Assembly (NCBI GenBank): GCA_030044695.1
Contig: JASIDM010000174.1
Coordinates: forward strand, 1-24,808
Direction: 5' to 3'
Source: Thermoplasmata archaeon
GTDB taxonomy: Archaea > Thermoplasmatota > Thermoplasmata > Lutacidiplasmatales > UBA184
DNA length: 24,808 nt
The first letter of the stretch is position 1, and every line of letters begins with the position of its first letter. The notes beneath the pieces were generated by a model. It saw nothing but the letters and a program-made list of their open reading frames with translations. It was not told where the DNA came from and ran no database searches. Made by a program: the position numbers and the translations under genes. Of this stretch, positions 13,749-21,410 are shown in pieces.

Positions 13749-16700
13749 CAGAAGGCTCTCTCCAACCGCTGCCAGTTGAGGCCCAAGTCAGCGGCCGACC
13801 CAGCGATTGCGCTGACTGATAGGCCGACGTCGACCCAACCGAGTTGAGTTAGAGGGGGGACGTTCAACTTTTGAACCTGTGTCAGGAAGTGGAAGGTCAC
13901 GGCGAACAGCGCAACGCAGGCCATGACGAACGAAAACAGGAGAAGAATTGGACTTGCCGTCGCCACGGCCACGACTCCGATAACCAAGGCCGTAAGCGCG
14001 GCAGCCATTGTATATCCGGATGAGGTCCATATCGACACCGGGGGAGTTGCGAGTAGAGCCTGACTCAGGACAAGCCATGACCAGGGGATCTCGTCTCCCG
14101 TTGCGAGAAGCCCAATCACGCCGCCGAGTGTCCCCCACTCGGTCGACGGGAAGCTCTTGATCGGATTCACGAGGGTTTCGATGGCATTCACCGCCGAGCT
14201 CGAGAGTTGAGCCGCTCCGCTCAGCGCGCCGATTGACGCGATCGTTGCACCGGCAATCAGGCCGATGACGACGTCTACTACGAACGAAGGACCTACGTCA
14301 AAGGGGGTCAGCATCGACAGGGCGACGGTCAGGGTCACTCCGATTCCCAAGGCGACGAGGAACGGTGCGCCGTTCACGAAGGCCGTCCCTACTCCCGCCG
14401 CATTCGCCGGTCCAACCGAACCGGAAGAGTTCTCGGACGACCACGCGAGGTTCAACGGGCTGTTAAGTGTCTGATCGTAATTGCCCACTCCGCTCCGTAT
14501 CGGGCCGAGAATCGCACTCAATGAGGGATCGATGAGGTGTGTCACGATCCACTCGAGGGCGTCGTTCAGAGCCGAACGAATGACTGCCCCCGCCGCTTCA
14601 AGAGCCCCGGCGGTCTGAGACAAGACGACGAGGGCGAAACGCGGCGCTGCTTTCACGAGGTCGGCCACGAACGTCGCGGCCGCCACGACCGCGTTCCAGA
14701 CGATGGAGATCACCTCCGTGGCGACCCCGCTCACCGATCCCCACACCCACGCGGCCGCCGCCTTGTACCACGGTAGCGGTGACTTGGGTGCCGTCGCCGA
14801 CGAGTTCGGCGGCCCGTAGCCTCCGTCGTTCGTGTAGGTCGCGTTGGCGAGTCCCGCCATCACCGACGGCAACAGGCCGAGCGTGTCGAGCTCTCCCGTC
14901 GCGTTCAGCATCCAGCCCGTGAAGTTCCCGGAGGTGTTCAGCAGCAGTCCGGCGAGCAGTCCCTCCACCTCGTTCGGGTCGCTCTCGTTGAAGGCGTAGA
15001 TCGCCTGGATCGCCAGCGTGGAGTAGTTCTGTTCGAGCGAGGGGTCGGCCGGAACCCCACCGGCGAGCGAGGGGTCTGTGGTGTTCACGGTAGTGTTGTT
15101 CGCGACGACCTCGATCGCCTGGCCCGAACTGGCCGGGTAGTCGGTGGGATCGGTAGCCCGCTCGTACCAGAGGCCGCCGTTCTCCTCCTCGACCCACTCC
15201 CATTGGAGGACCGAGTTGGCGCTGGTCTCGTTGATGGGAATGTCCGGGGTCCCGCTCCCGGAGACGTTCAAGATCGACTCTCCGAGGGGGGAGGTGAGGA
15301 AGACGGAGCGGGGGATGAGGAGGTTGTTGAGCCCGGGGGAGAGGGCGAAGTTGTAGTCACCGCCGGAGCCGTCGGCGTAGGGGAGGCCGGTGATGTCGGG
15401 GGAGAACCCCGGGGCGGCGGTGTCGTTGATAACGAGCTCGACGAAGTTCTGTTCGCCGGTGTAGCGCTGGAGGCCGTTCGGCAGGGAGGAGAGGGAGGAG
15501 TCGTCGGAGGGGATGTAGATCCAGGTCGGCGCCTTCCCCTGGACCGGGAGGACCTGGTAGTGGAAGGCCAGCATGTAGCTCGCACCCGTGACGTTGCTCC
15601 ACACGGTGAGGCTTGGCGACGTGGAGGGGTCCTCGAGGTCGACCGAGTAGACGGGGGTGCGGAGCGGCGTCTGACCGTTGGTGCCTCCGTCCGTCCCGGT
15701 GTCCTGGACGAGGGAGAGGTTCAGCTGGGCGTCCTGCTCGGTCGGGTCGACCGGGAACGTGACGACGAACGCGCCGTCGAAGCTGGTCGCGGTCGACCAG
15801 CCGGTGAGGAGTTCGTTCAGCCAGCTGCTGGTGACGTTGGTCTGGTTCGTGAAGTTCCCGTAGTCGGGGACCCCGGAGGACTCGGCGTTGATGTAGGCGG
15901 AGAGGCCGTTGCCAACCCGGAAGTTCGAGCTGGAGTTCGCCGCCGACCAGCTCGTGACGGTCACCTGGAGGTCGGTGCCACCGACGGGGTTCACGCGGGC
16001 CCCGTCCGGGATGCCGTCACCGGGGGTGGAGGCGGCCAGCGGGTTGGCGCCCCAGGAGAGCTTTCCCCACAGGGTGAGCAGACGGTCCGTTCCGCACACC
16101 GCCTCGGCAGCTGCGGGGCAGGTCCCGAGGACCCCGCGCAGGTAGCCGCCGTGCTTGAGGTCGTACTTGACGCCGGAGAGGTTGAGGAACTGGGAGAGGG
16201 CGGAGTGGGTTCCGGAACTGTTCCAGATGTAGGACGAGATGCTGGAGGAGTTCCCAGGACAGTTGGTCGGTCCGGTGCAGGCGATCGGCACGGTGCCCCT
16301 GCCGAGCGGGGCGCCGCCCGGCCCCCAGGGGTCCCAGGAGGTGGAGTTCACCTCATTCCAGGTGAGGATGCCGGGGACCGTCGTCGGCTGGCTCGCGGGG
16401 ACCGAGCCCAGGTTGAAGGTGATGTTCCACAGGTCGAGCATGTCGCTGCCGGCGGTGTCGACGGTGTTCGGGTTGAGCCCGTACTCCTTCTCGAGGTAGT
16501 CGTTGTCGAGCCCGTTGGTGGAGAACGTGTTGACGTTCGGCACCACGTGCTCGACCGTGATCGTCGAGCCGTAGGACGGCGCGGCGGGCGGGGGGACCGG
16601 CGGGGTGGTGTAGCGGAGGGGAATGAGCCACCCGTTGCCTCCCGCTCCGCTCGCGTGGCCCGCGGAGCAACTGGCTCCTGAGCCCCCGGAGGAGTTGAGG

Positions 16701-19700
16701 GTGGGCGCCGTGTACCCGGACGGGAGTCCGTAGGCGAGCAAGACGGAGCCTCCGCCACCCCCTCCGCTGATCAGGGTCTCGGAGCCGCACAGGACCGCCC
16801 CTCCCGCCGTTCCCGAGGCGACGATCGTCCCCGCGTAAAGGACGTCGGCCTGGATGTAGAGCCCCCAAGCTCCCTCGCCGCCGACACCCCCGGAGTAGCC
16901 GCCCCCGGCCGCTCCGCTCAGGTAGCGCGACAGCGCTCCCCCCGAGCTGTTCCACCAGGAGCTCACGAGGGCGCCGGTGAGGCGGGTCCAGCCGGGCGGC
17001 GAGGACCCGAATCCAGCCCGCCCGGCGTCGGAGGAGGCGCCGCCACCCGCCGAACGGGTGTTCCCACCGTGGCAGGAGGGGCAGGCGACGTCCTGGTAGG
17101 AGGCTCCCCCTCCGGAGCCGCCATACGAGCTGGTGAAGTTGTCGTGAGCGCTCCCCGGCCCGTTCGGGATGTTCCCGGTCCGGACCGTCCCGTAGTTGAG
17201 GAACGAGTCGGCCGCGACGATGCTGTGCCCGTCCGTCCAGAGGGTCGCCCCGGGGTCGATGAGCACGTTCGAGGCGATCAGGTTGGACGTCAGCACTTGG
17301 CTCGTGGAGATCAGGACCGTCCCGGACGGCGAGTAGTCGGCGTCCCAGCCTAGCTTCTTCTCGACATTCGTCAGCCCATCGTGGCTGGTGTCCTCGTGGT
17401 AGGTGAACGCGTAGGAGCCGGCTTGGGGCTTGGCCTGCCCGGAGTAGTTCAGGCTCAGGGTGACCGTGTACCGCGAGCCCGGCGTCAGCGGCAGGTTGAG
17501 GTCCACGTACCACGAGGTTACATTCTTGCCGTTCACCTTCTTGGTCAGGTTCCCGATCTCCGAGGGCGAGAGGGGGAACTCCTCCGTCCAGTCGGCCCTG
17601 GGGGTGTCGTTCCGGATCGTCCCGTAGCCGCTGTCGATGACGGGATCGCGCTGGTCGATGCTCGGGGTGTTCCACGTGAGGTTGACCCCTCCTCCCGTGC
17701 CGGTGACCGAGTCAAACGGCAGGTCGGTCTCCACCAGGTCCGGGAGCGCATCGGCGGTCGTGAGCCCGGGGTCGCCGGGGTCGTGGGGAAGCTGGCCCGA
17801 CAGCTGGTCCTGCTCGACGAGGCTCCCGTCGGTCCAGGAGACCCCGAAGGTCCCGTCGTAGGCAGCGAGCGGCTCCAGGCCGAAGAGCTCGATGGAATAC
17901 GACCAGTTGTCCGGCGCGACCCGGACCGGTCGCACCCCGGTGATCGTGTAGACGGTGGACGAGCCAGCTTCCTGATACGTGTAGAACCCGAGGGCGCTCT
18001 CGTTGGAGTTCCACGTCACTTGGGCGGTGGTCGCCGTGATGTTGGAGTAGGGTCCGGGATCGGACGTGGAGTTGTTGTCCCAGACGGCCGGTCCGGTGCG
18101 CATCAGGTAGAACTGGTCGTAGATCCCGGCCGTCTCGGGGGAGGCGTTCCCGGAGCTCCCGTAGGCAAGGGAGTCGTTCAGGATTCCGGGCGACGTCGAG
18201 TTCCCGGCACGACTGGTGCTGGTCTCCGCGTAGACGTAATCCTGGTCGATCCCGGACCACTGGGAGAACGATGAGCTCACGGGGACGGACTCCGAGGCCG
18301 ACGACCAGTCCTGAGTCCCGGAGGCGTTCCAGAGGGTCGAGTTCACGGTCGCGGGGAGCGTGTTGTTGAAGGCGACGGTGACGCGGGCCTCAGGGTCGTT
18401 GCCGTCGAACGTCGCGGTCACCAGCCCCGAGCCGTAGGCCGCCGAGAGGGTGGTGGCGAACGTCCCGGAGAGGGAGATCTCCGGGATGGCCGGCGAGGCG
18501 GGGTCGAGGCTCGCGTTGGAGTAGGTCCTCGTGCAGGGGTCGTACATCTCCTCGACCTCGGTCGTCAGCGCGACGTAGGTGGCGCTCCAGGAGAAGCTCT
18601 GGTCCGGGGGCAGGTCGTAGACCCAGACGGAGGCGAACCCGGTCGTGCCGTTGAACGGCTTGTGAGCCCCGTCGGGGTCGACGGTGACGTTCTCCCACGT
18701 CGCCGAGACGGTCGTGGTCTTCGTGTAGGTGAACCGCTCGGCCGGCCCCCGTCCGTCACACTGCGCCTCCACGACCCCGTCGCTCTGCCAAGTCGGCAGC
18801 GTAGCCGCGACCGACAGCTCGTAGGCGGTAGGACTGTAGGGGGTGGGGGTGAGGGCGACCGAGACCTCCTTGTCGTCGACCATCTCGGAGGAGGCCGCCG
18901 TGGCCGGCAGCGAGGTCGAGAGCGCGAGGGCCGAGTAGCTGCCGATGTCGGTCACGGCGGCGAGCGGCGAGGTGGCCACGGTGACCCCCTCGGCCTCGAG
19001 CATCCAGTCCGTGTAGAGGGCGAGGAAGGTGTTCGGCGCGTAGACGCCGTTCGAGCTCTCGATCGAGGAGGCGGTGAGGCTCGGATCGAAGCTTCGAGCG
19101 CACACGGGCCCGCCGGACTCGACGGCAAGCGGCAGGTGGGTGAGGTTCTGGTAGAGCTCGACCGCCGTCTCGTTCTGGGCGTTGCAGAGATGCCCCGAGG
19201 CGAGGCTCTCGTTGACCTGGGCCAGGAGCGAGGTCACGTTCGAGAGGAGCGAGGTGGAGTCGGCCCCCCCGGCGCCGCCGGGAAAGTCCCCGGGGCCGAT
19301 CGTCGCGTTGGTGAGGCTGTCGAGCAGGCCGAGCGCGGTCGTTGCGGTCGGATAGGCGCCCGTGTAGGCGACCGAGCTGTTCGTGCCGTTCTGAGGACCT
19401 TCGGGCCAGAGCAGCAGGGGACGAGCGAGGCCGTCGACGGCGATCGTCGGCGCCGAGGTGGGGTTCGTTCCGTTCGTGCTGGAGGCGACGATCGTCTCGG
19501 GAGCGGTCACGGTCACGCCGTCGGGCGAGAACGTCGCCTCGTCGACCGCACCGCCCGCATACGCCGGCTCCTCCCAGGTCGCCGAGACCAGCCCCGTCGG
19601 TCCGACCGCGAGGGCAGGGTCGGCGACGCTACCGTTCAGCGGTCCGACCACGTAGGGACCGCTCCAGTTCGTGCCGTTGTTGCCGGAGACCTCCGTCATC

Positions 19701-20992
19701 GGCACGGTGGCGCCGGAGAGATTGGACGTGTAGAGCAGGAAGAGGTCGGAGTCGACGCTCGCCAGCGCGACCTGGCCGGGGAGGCCGCCGGGCTCGCCCA
19801 GCGCGGTGTCGCCGAGCGACGAGGTGGACGGGTCCAGAGCCGCGGTGCTGAAGTTGCCGATGGGGACGGGAGGGCCAAAGCTCGCCCCGTCGGTGCTCGA
19901 GGTGAACTGGAGCTGTTGGGTGCTGTCGACGGAGAAGACGACGGACTCGAGGTAGGTGGCCCCGAAGGGAGTGAGGGCGATGCCGGCACCGGCGACGCCG
20001 GTCGCCCCCGAGCCGCTGGGGTACAGGGTGGCGTTGCCGATCGTCCAGTTGGAGGTGGAGAGCAGGGTCGCGCCGACGCTTCCGCTCGCGAACGTCGCGA
20101 CCGCGACCTCACCGGGCACCCCGGCGAGCCCCCCGAGGCGACCGGATAGGGTCGGGCCCAGGGCGCTCCAGTTCGAGAACGGCGACTGGGCGGAGAAGAG
20201 CGACGTGGAGCCGTTGACGGAGGCTGCCGCCACGAGCGTTCCGCCGGCCGAGACGAGACGAACGGAGGAGGCGGGCGAGGCGAGGTAGGTGAGGTTCACC
20301 GGAGTGCTCCACGAGAACGGGAGGTCGCCGCACCCGGGCCCGCAGGTGCCGTTCGTCGCGATCTCCGCGGCGGCGGTGGAGCTGTACTGTGCCTCGTCGA
20401 ACCAGAGGTAGCTTCCCGAGGCGTTGGTGGTGGCCAGCACGAGGCCGTAGCCGGCCGTCGCCCCCGGCAGTGGCACGAGGGAGACCGCGGTGACGATGCC
20501 CGGGGCCAAGAAGTTGGCCGGTAGCGGAAAGAGCGAGGGCGGTATCTCGTACGGATTGGGCACGGTGGTGTTGCTAGCGGATGGGGTGCTGCCGCCCGTG
20601 CCCCCTCCTGACGAAGCGGCCGCGGTCGGCAGCTGGGTGGTGAGGGCCATCAGGACCGCACTGAAGATCGCCAAGGCAGTGACGCGCCCCTTGGACCACT
20701 TTGATCGCCGGGAAGGCCATCTCCCCAGGATGCCGGATCCGACTCCGCCGTTTCTAGAAGTGCGTGGCCACGACGGAGGAGTTGTCGACTCTCCAGGCAA
20801 TTTGGTCAGAGCGGTCGAAACAACCCGATCCACCGCGCGCCGTGCCGGGTCGGCCACCACATCCCTCGAGGAGTCGCCCGGGGACCCGGCAGCCCGGCGC
20901 TCCGCATCCCGGGCCAAGTCGCTCGCGTAGAAGAGGCTGCTGGGACGCTCTCTTGTTCCTATCTCCGGCGCGACAGGACGGTCCGGGCGCAT
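13748..20992 (-). CDS. Giant multidomain cell-surface protein with polytopic C-terminus (cassette A)
   Basis: Up to 2,414 residues counted from ATG 20992. GTGs at 20860 and 20857 would shorten the unusual N-terminal tail; no start lies closer to the hydrophobic export/anchor segment at 104-126. In order: 165-545 propeller-like repeats (STDGASFGPPVPI, NNGTNWSGPYVVGP); 545-670 helical; beta-sandwiches; FN3-like modules about 980-1055 and 1100-1195; a calcium-loop motif DTSHDGLTNVEKKLGW near 1200; a glycine-rich beta-helix about 1225-1470 with CPSCH at 1304-1308; a second calcium-loop-like motif near 1495; the cassette-shared region 1613-2112; and about six membrane segments between 2210 and 2405. 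Very many N-x-S/T sequons indicate glycosylation outside the cell. The fusion of a large exterior with a multi-helix C-terminus suggests more than passive anchoring. Function unknown; its partner gene overlaps its stop. Confidence 0.8.
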   Translation of the reverse strand: MRPDRPVAPEIGTRERPSSLFYASDLARDAERRAAGSPGDSSRDVVADPARRAVDRVVSTALTKLPGESTTPPSWPRTSRNGGVGSGILGRWPSRRSKWSKGRVTALAIFSAVLMALTTQLPTAAASSGGGTGGSTPSASNTTVPNPYEIPPSLFPLPANFLAPGIVTAVSLVPLPGATAGYGLVLATTNASGSYLWFDEAQYSSTAAAEIATNGTCGPGCGDLPFSWSTPVNLTYLASPASSVRLVSAGGTLVAAASVNGSTSLFSAQSPFSNWSALGPTLSGRLGGLAGVPGEVAVATFASGSVGATLLSTSNWTIGNATLYPSGSGATGVAGAGIALTPFGATYLESVVFSVDSTQQLQFTSSTDGASFGPPVPIGNFSTAALDPSTSSLGDTALGEPGGLPGQVALASVDSDLFLLYTSNLSGATVPMTEVSGNNGTNWSGPYVVGPLNGSVADPALAVGPTGLVSATWEEPAYAGGAVDEATFSPDGVTVTAPETIVASSTNGTNPTSAPTIAVDGLARPLLLWPEGPQNGTNSSVAYTGAYPTATTALGLLDSLTNATIGPGDFPGGAGGADSTSLLSNVTSLLAQVNESLASGHLCNAQNETAVELYQNLTHLPLAVESGGPVCARSFDPSLTASSIESSNGVYAPNTFLALYTDWMLEAEGVTVATSPLAAVTDIGSYSALALSTSLPATAASSEMVDDKEVSVALTPTPYSPTAYELSVAATLPTWQSDGVVEAQCDGRGPAERFTYTKTTTVSATWENVTVDPDGAHKPFNGTTGFASVWVYDLPPDQSFSWSATYVALTTEVEEMYDPCTRTYSNASLDPASPAIPEISLSGTFATTLSAAYGSGLVTATFDGNDPEARVTVAFNNTLPATVNSTLWNASGTQDWSSASESVPVSSSFSQWSGIDQDYVYAETSTSRAGNSTSPGILNDSLAYGSSGNASPETAGIYDQFYLMRTGPAVWDNNSTSDPGPYSNITATTAQVTWNSNESALGFYTYQEAGSSTVYTITGVRPVRVAPDNWSYSIELFGLEPLAAYDGTFGVSWTDGSLVEQDQLSGQLPHDPGDPGLTTADALPDLVETDLPFDSVTGTGGGVNLTWNTPSIDQRDPVIDSGYGTIRNDTPRADWTEEFPLSPSEIGNLTKKVNGKNVTSWYVDLNLPLTPGSRYTVTLSLNYSGQAKPQAGSYAFTYHEDTSHDGLTNVEKKLGWDADYSPSGTVLISTSQVLTSNLIASNVLIDPGATLWTDGHSIVAADSFLNYGTVRTGNIPNGPGSAHDNFTSSYGGSGGGASYQDVACPSCHGGNTRSAGGGASSDAGRAGFGSSPPGWTRLTGALVSSWWNSSGGALSRYLSGAAGGGYSGGVGGEGAWGLYIQADVLYAGTIVASGTAGGAVLCGSETLISGGGGGGSVLLAYGLPSGYTAPTLNSSGGSGASCSAGHASGAGGNGWLIPLRYTTPPVPPPAAPSYGSTITVEHVVPNVNTFSTNGLDNDYLEKEYGLNPNTVDTAGSDMLDLWNITFNLGSVPASQPTTVPGILTWNEVNSTSWDPWGPGGAPLGRGTVPIACTGPTNCPGNSSSISSYIWNSSGTHSALSQFLNLSGVKYDLKHGGYLRGVLGTCPAAAEAVCGTDRLLTLWGKLSWGANPLAASTPGDGIPDGARVNPVGGTDLQVTVTSWSAANSSSNFRVGNGLSAYINAESSGVPDYGNFTNQTNVTSSWLNELLTGWSTATSFDGAFVVTFPVDPTEQDAQLNLSLVQDTGTDGGTNGQTPLRTPVYSVDLEDPSTSPSLTVWSNVTGASYMLAFHYQVLPVQGKAPTWIYIPSDDSSLSSLPNGLQRYTGEQNFVELVINDTAAPGFSPDITGLPYADGSGGDYNFALSPGLNNLLIPRSVFLTSPLGESILNVSGSGTPDIPINETSANSVLQWEWVEEENGGLWYERATDPTDYPASSGQAIEVVANNTTVNTTDPSLAGGVPADPSLEQNYSTLAIQAIYAFNESDPNEVEGLLAGLLLNTSGNFTGWMLNATGELDTLGLLPSVMAGLANATYTNDGGYGPPNSSATAPKSPLPWYKAAAAWVWGSVSGVATEVISIVWNAVVAAATFVADLVKAAPRFALVVLSQTAGALEAAGAVIRSALNDALEWIVTHLIDPSLSAILGPIRSGVGNYDQTLNSPLNLAWSSENSSGSVGPANAAGVGTAFVNGAPFLVALGIGVTLTVALSMLTPFDVGPSFVVDVVIGLIAGATIASIGALSGAAQLSSSAVNAIETLVNPIKSFPSTEWGTLGGVIGLLATGDEIPWSWLVLSQALLATPPVSIWTSSGYTMAAALTALVIGVVAVATASPILLLFSFVMACVALFAVTFHFLTQVQKLNVPPLTQLGWVDVGLSVSAIAGSAADLGLNWQRLERAF
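14656..15061 (-). repeat. Conserved block B, copy 2
   Basis: Partner of 11225-11630 at a constant offset of 3,431 bp. Beyond its left end the coding sequence for the membrane domain differs strongly between the copies; beyond its right end lies the first variable segment. Confidence 0.9.
15416..16155 (-). repeat. Conserved block A, copy 2
   Basis: Partner of 12027-12745, containing seven extra codons (region of SWLNELLTGWS). To the right the giant gene continues with sequence absent from cassette B. Confidence 0.9.
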
Positions 20993-21191
20993 CGGAGAGC
21001 GCGACGTGGAGGGGTCTCTGAAGCGCCGACTCGAGGTTCAGGGCACCCGGTCGGCGGGCTCAGCGTTGGCTTGGCGTGCCAACGTGGAGAGTGAGCGACG
21101 GCCACCGGGTGGGCCTCGTGCGGTGTCCGGCGTCTTCCCGCTCGGAGCGGGCTCGTCGGAGTCAAGCCGGCATGCGGCGGCTCGGGGTAGA
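20993..21191. other. Gap between giant gene and tRNA
   Basis: About 199 nt. No convincing TATA-like box for the giant gene and no T-rich terminator after the tRNA are visible. If the giant protein starts at a GTG near 20857, the gap is about 330 nt. Confidence 0.4.
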
Positions 21192-21300
21192 CGCCCGTGC
21201 TGGGATTCGAACCCAGGTCTGAGGCTCCGCAGGCCTCTAGGATAATCCACTATAGCGAGCGGGGGAGCGACCCCCGGTCTCGTAGCTACCCCACACGGGC
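21192..21300 (-). tRNA. tRNA-Arg (anticodon GCG) with an insertion in the D-loop
   Basis: On the minus strand the acceptor arms GCCCGTG and CACGGGC pair over 7 bp (discriminator G, no encoded CCA). The anticodon arm is GAGGC-CTGCGGA-GCCTC with GCG at 21230-21228, reading Arg codon CGC. The T-arm is CTGGG-TTCGAAT-CCCAG. The gene is 109 nt. The D-arm (GGGTAG ... TGGATTATCCT) is interrupted after about position 15 by 32-36 nt containing a GGGGG/CCCCC hairpin. The remainder folds as a normal tRNA of 73-77 nt. Specificity for Arg is clear; insertion boundaries are ambiguous. Confidence 0.9.
21250..21285 (-). other. Putative tRNA intron in the D-loop
   Basis: Removing 21250-21285 (36 nt) leaves a standard 9-nt D-loop (AGTGGATTA). 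A bulge-helix-bulge can also be drawn: central helix TAGC (21288-21285) with GCTA (21256-21253), 3-nt bulges TAC (21284-21282) and TAG (21252-21250), and inner helix GAG/CTC leading to the G5/C5 hairpin. Cutting in those bulges would remove 21251-21282 (32 nt) and leave a 13-nt D-loop, longer than usual. The two solutions cannot be separated without RNA data. Confidence 0.7.
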
Positions 21301-21343
21301 ATCGGTGCGCCGCGTGCGCACCCTCGGCGCGAAGAGCGCACCG

Positions 21344-21350
21344 TATTAAA
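21344..21350. promoter_or_regulatory. TATA-like box between tRNA-Arg and gatD, possibly shared
   Basis: tattaaa (TTTAATA on the other strand) is the only AT-rich heptamer in the 110-nt gap between the divergent tRNA and gatD. It is 44-50 nt from the tRNA 5' end, giving a start about 20 nt upstream of the mature tRNA, and 61-67 nt from the gatD TTG, giving a leader near 37 nt that includes the ribosome site. Confidence 0.5.
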
Positions 21351-21397
21351 GAGCCGGTCGTCCGGCGCGCTGGAGGTCGACGGGTCCGTCGCTCGTC

Positions 21398-21405
21398 GAG
21401 GGGGA
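21398..21405 (+). promoter_or_regulatory. Shine-Dalgarno site supporting the TTG start of gatD
   Basis: GAGGGGGA lies 5 nt before the TTG at 21411. No ATG or GTG in this frame lies near the start of the conserved GatD N-terminus, so this site decides the start. Confidence 0.5.
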
Positions 21406-21410
21406 CGTCG

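Noticed and set aside
15203..16681. Val/Gly/Glu-rich plus-strand frame of about 490 codons opposite the giant gene
   Set aside because: Antisense of the giant gene; low-complexity content produced by its GC-rich codons.
18662..20149. Plus-strand frame of about 495 codons opposite the giant gene
   Set aside because: Same reason: an antisense shadow with no conserved motif, while the minus strand shows domains and sequons.
9257..20992. CRISPR array or transposon explaining the repeats
   Set aside because: The repeats are long coding duplications with only two full copies; no short regularly spaced repeats, transposase or terminal inverted repeats are seen.
21192..21300. tRNA as an integration (att) site for the accessory block
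   Set aside because: No direct repeat of the tRNA 3' half was found at the other end of the block (9257-9502), and no integrase is present.
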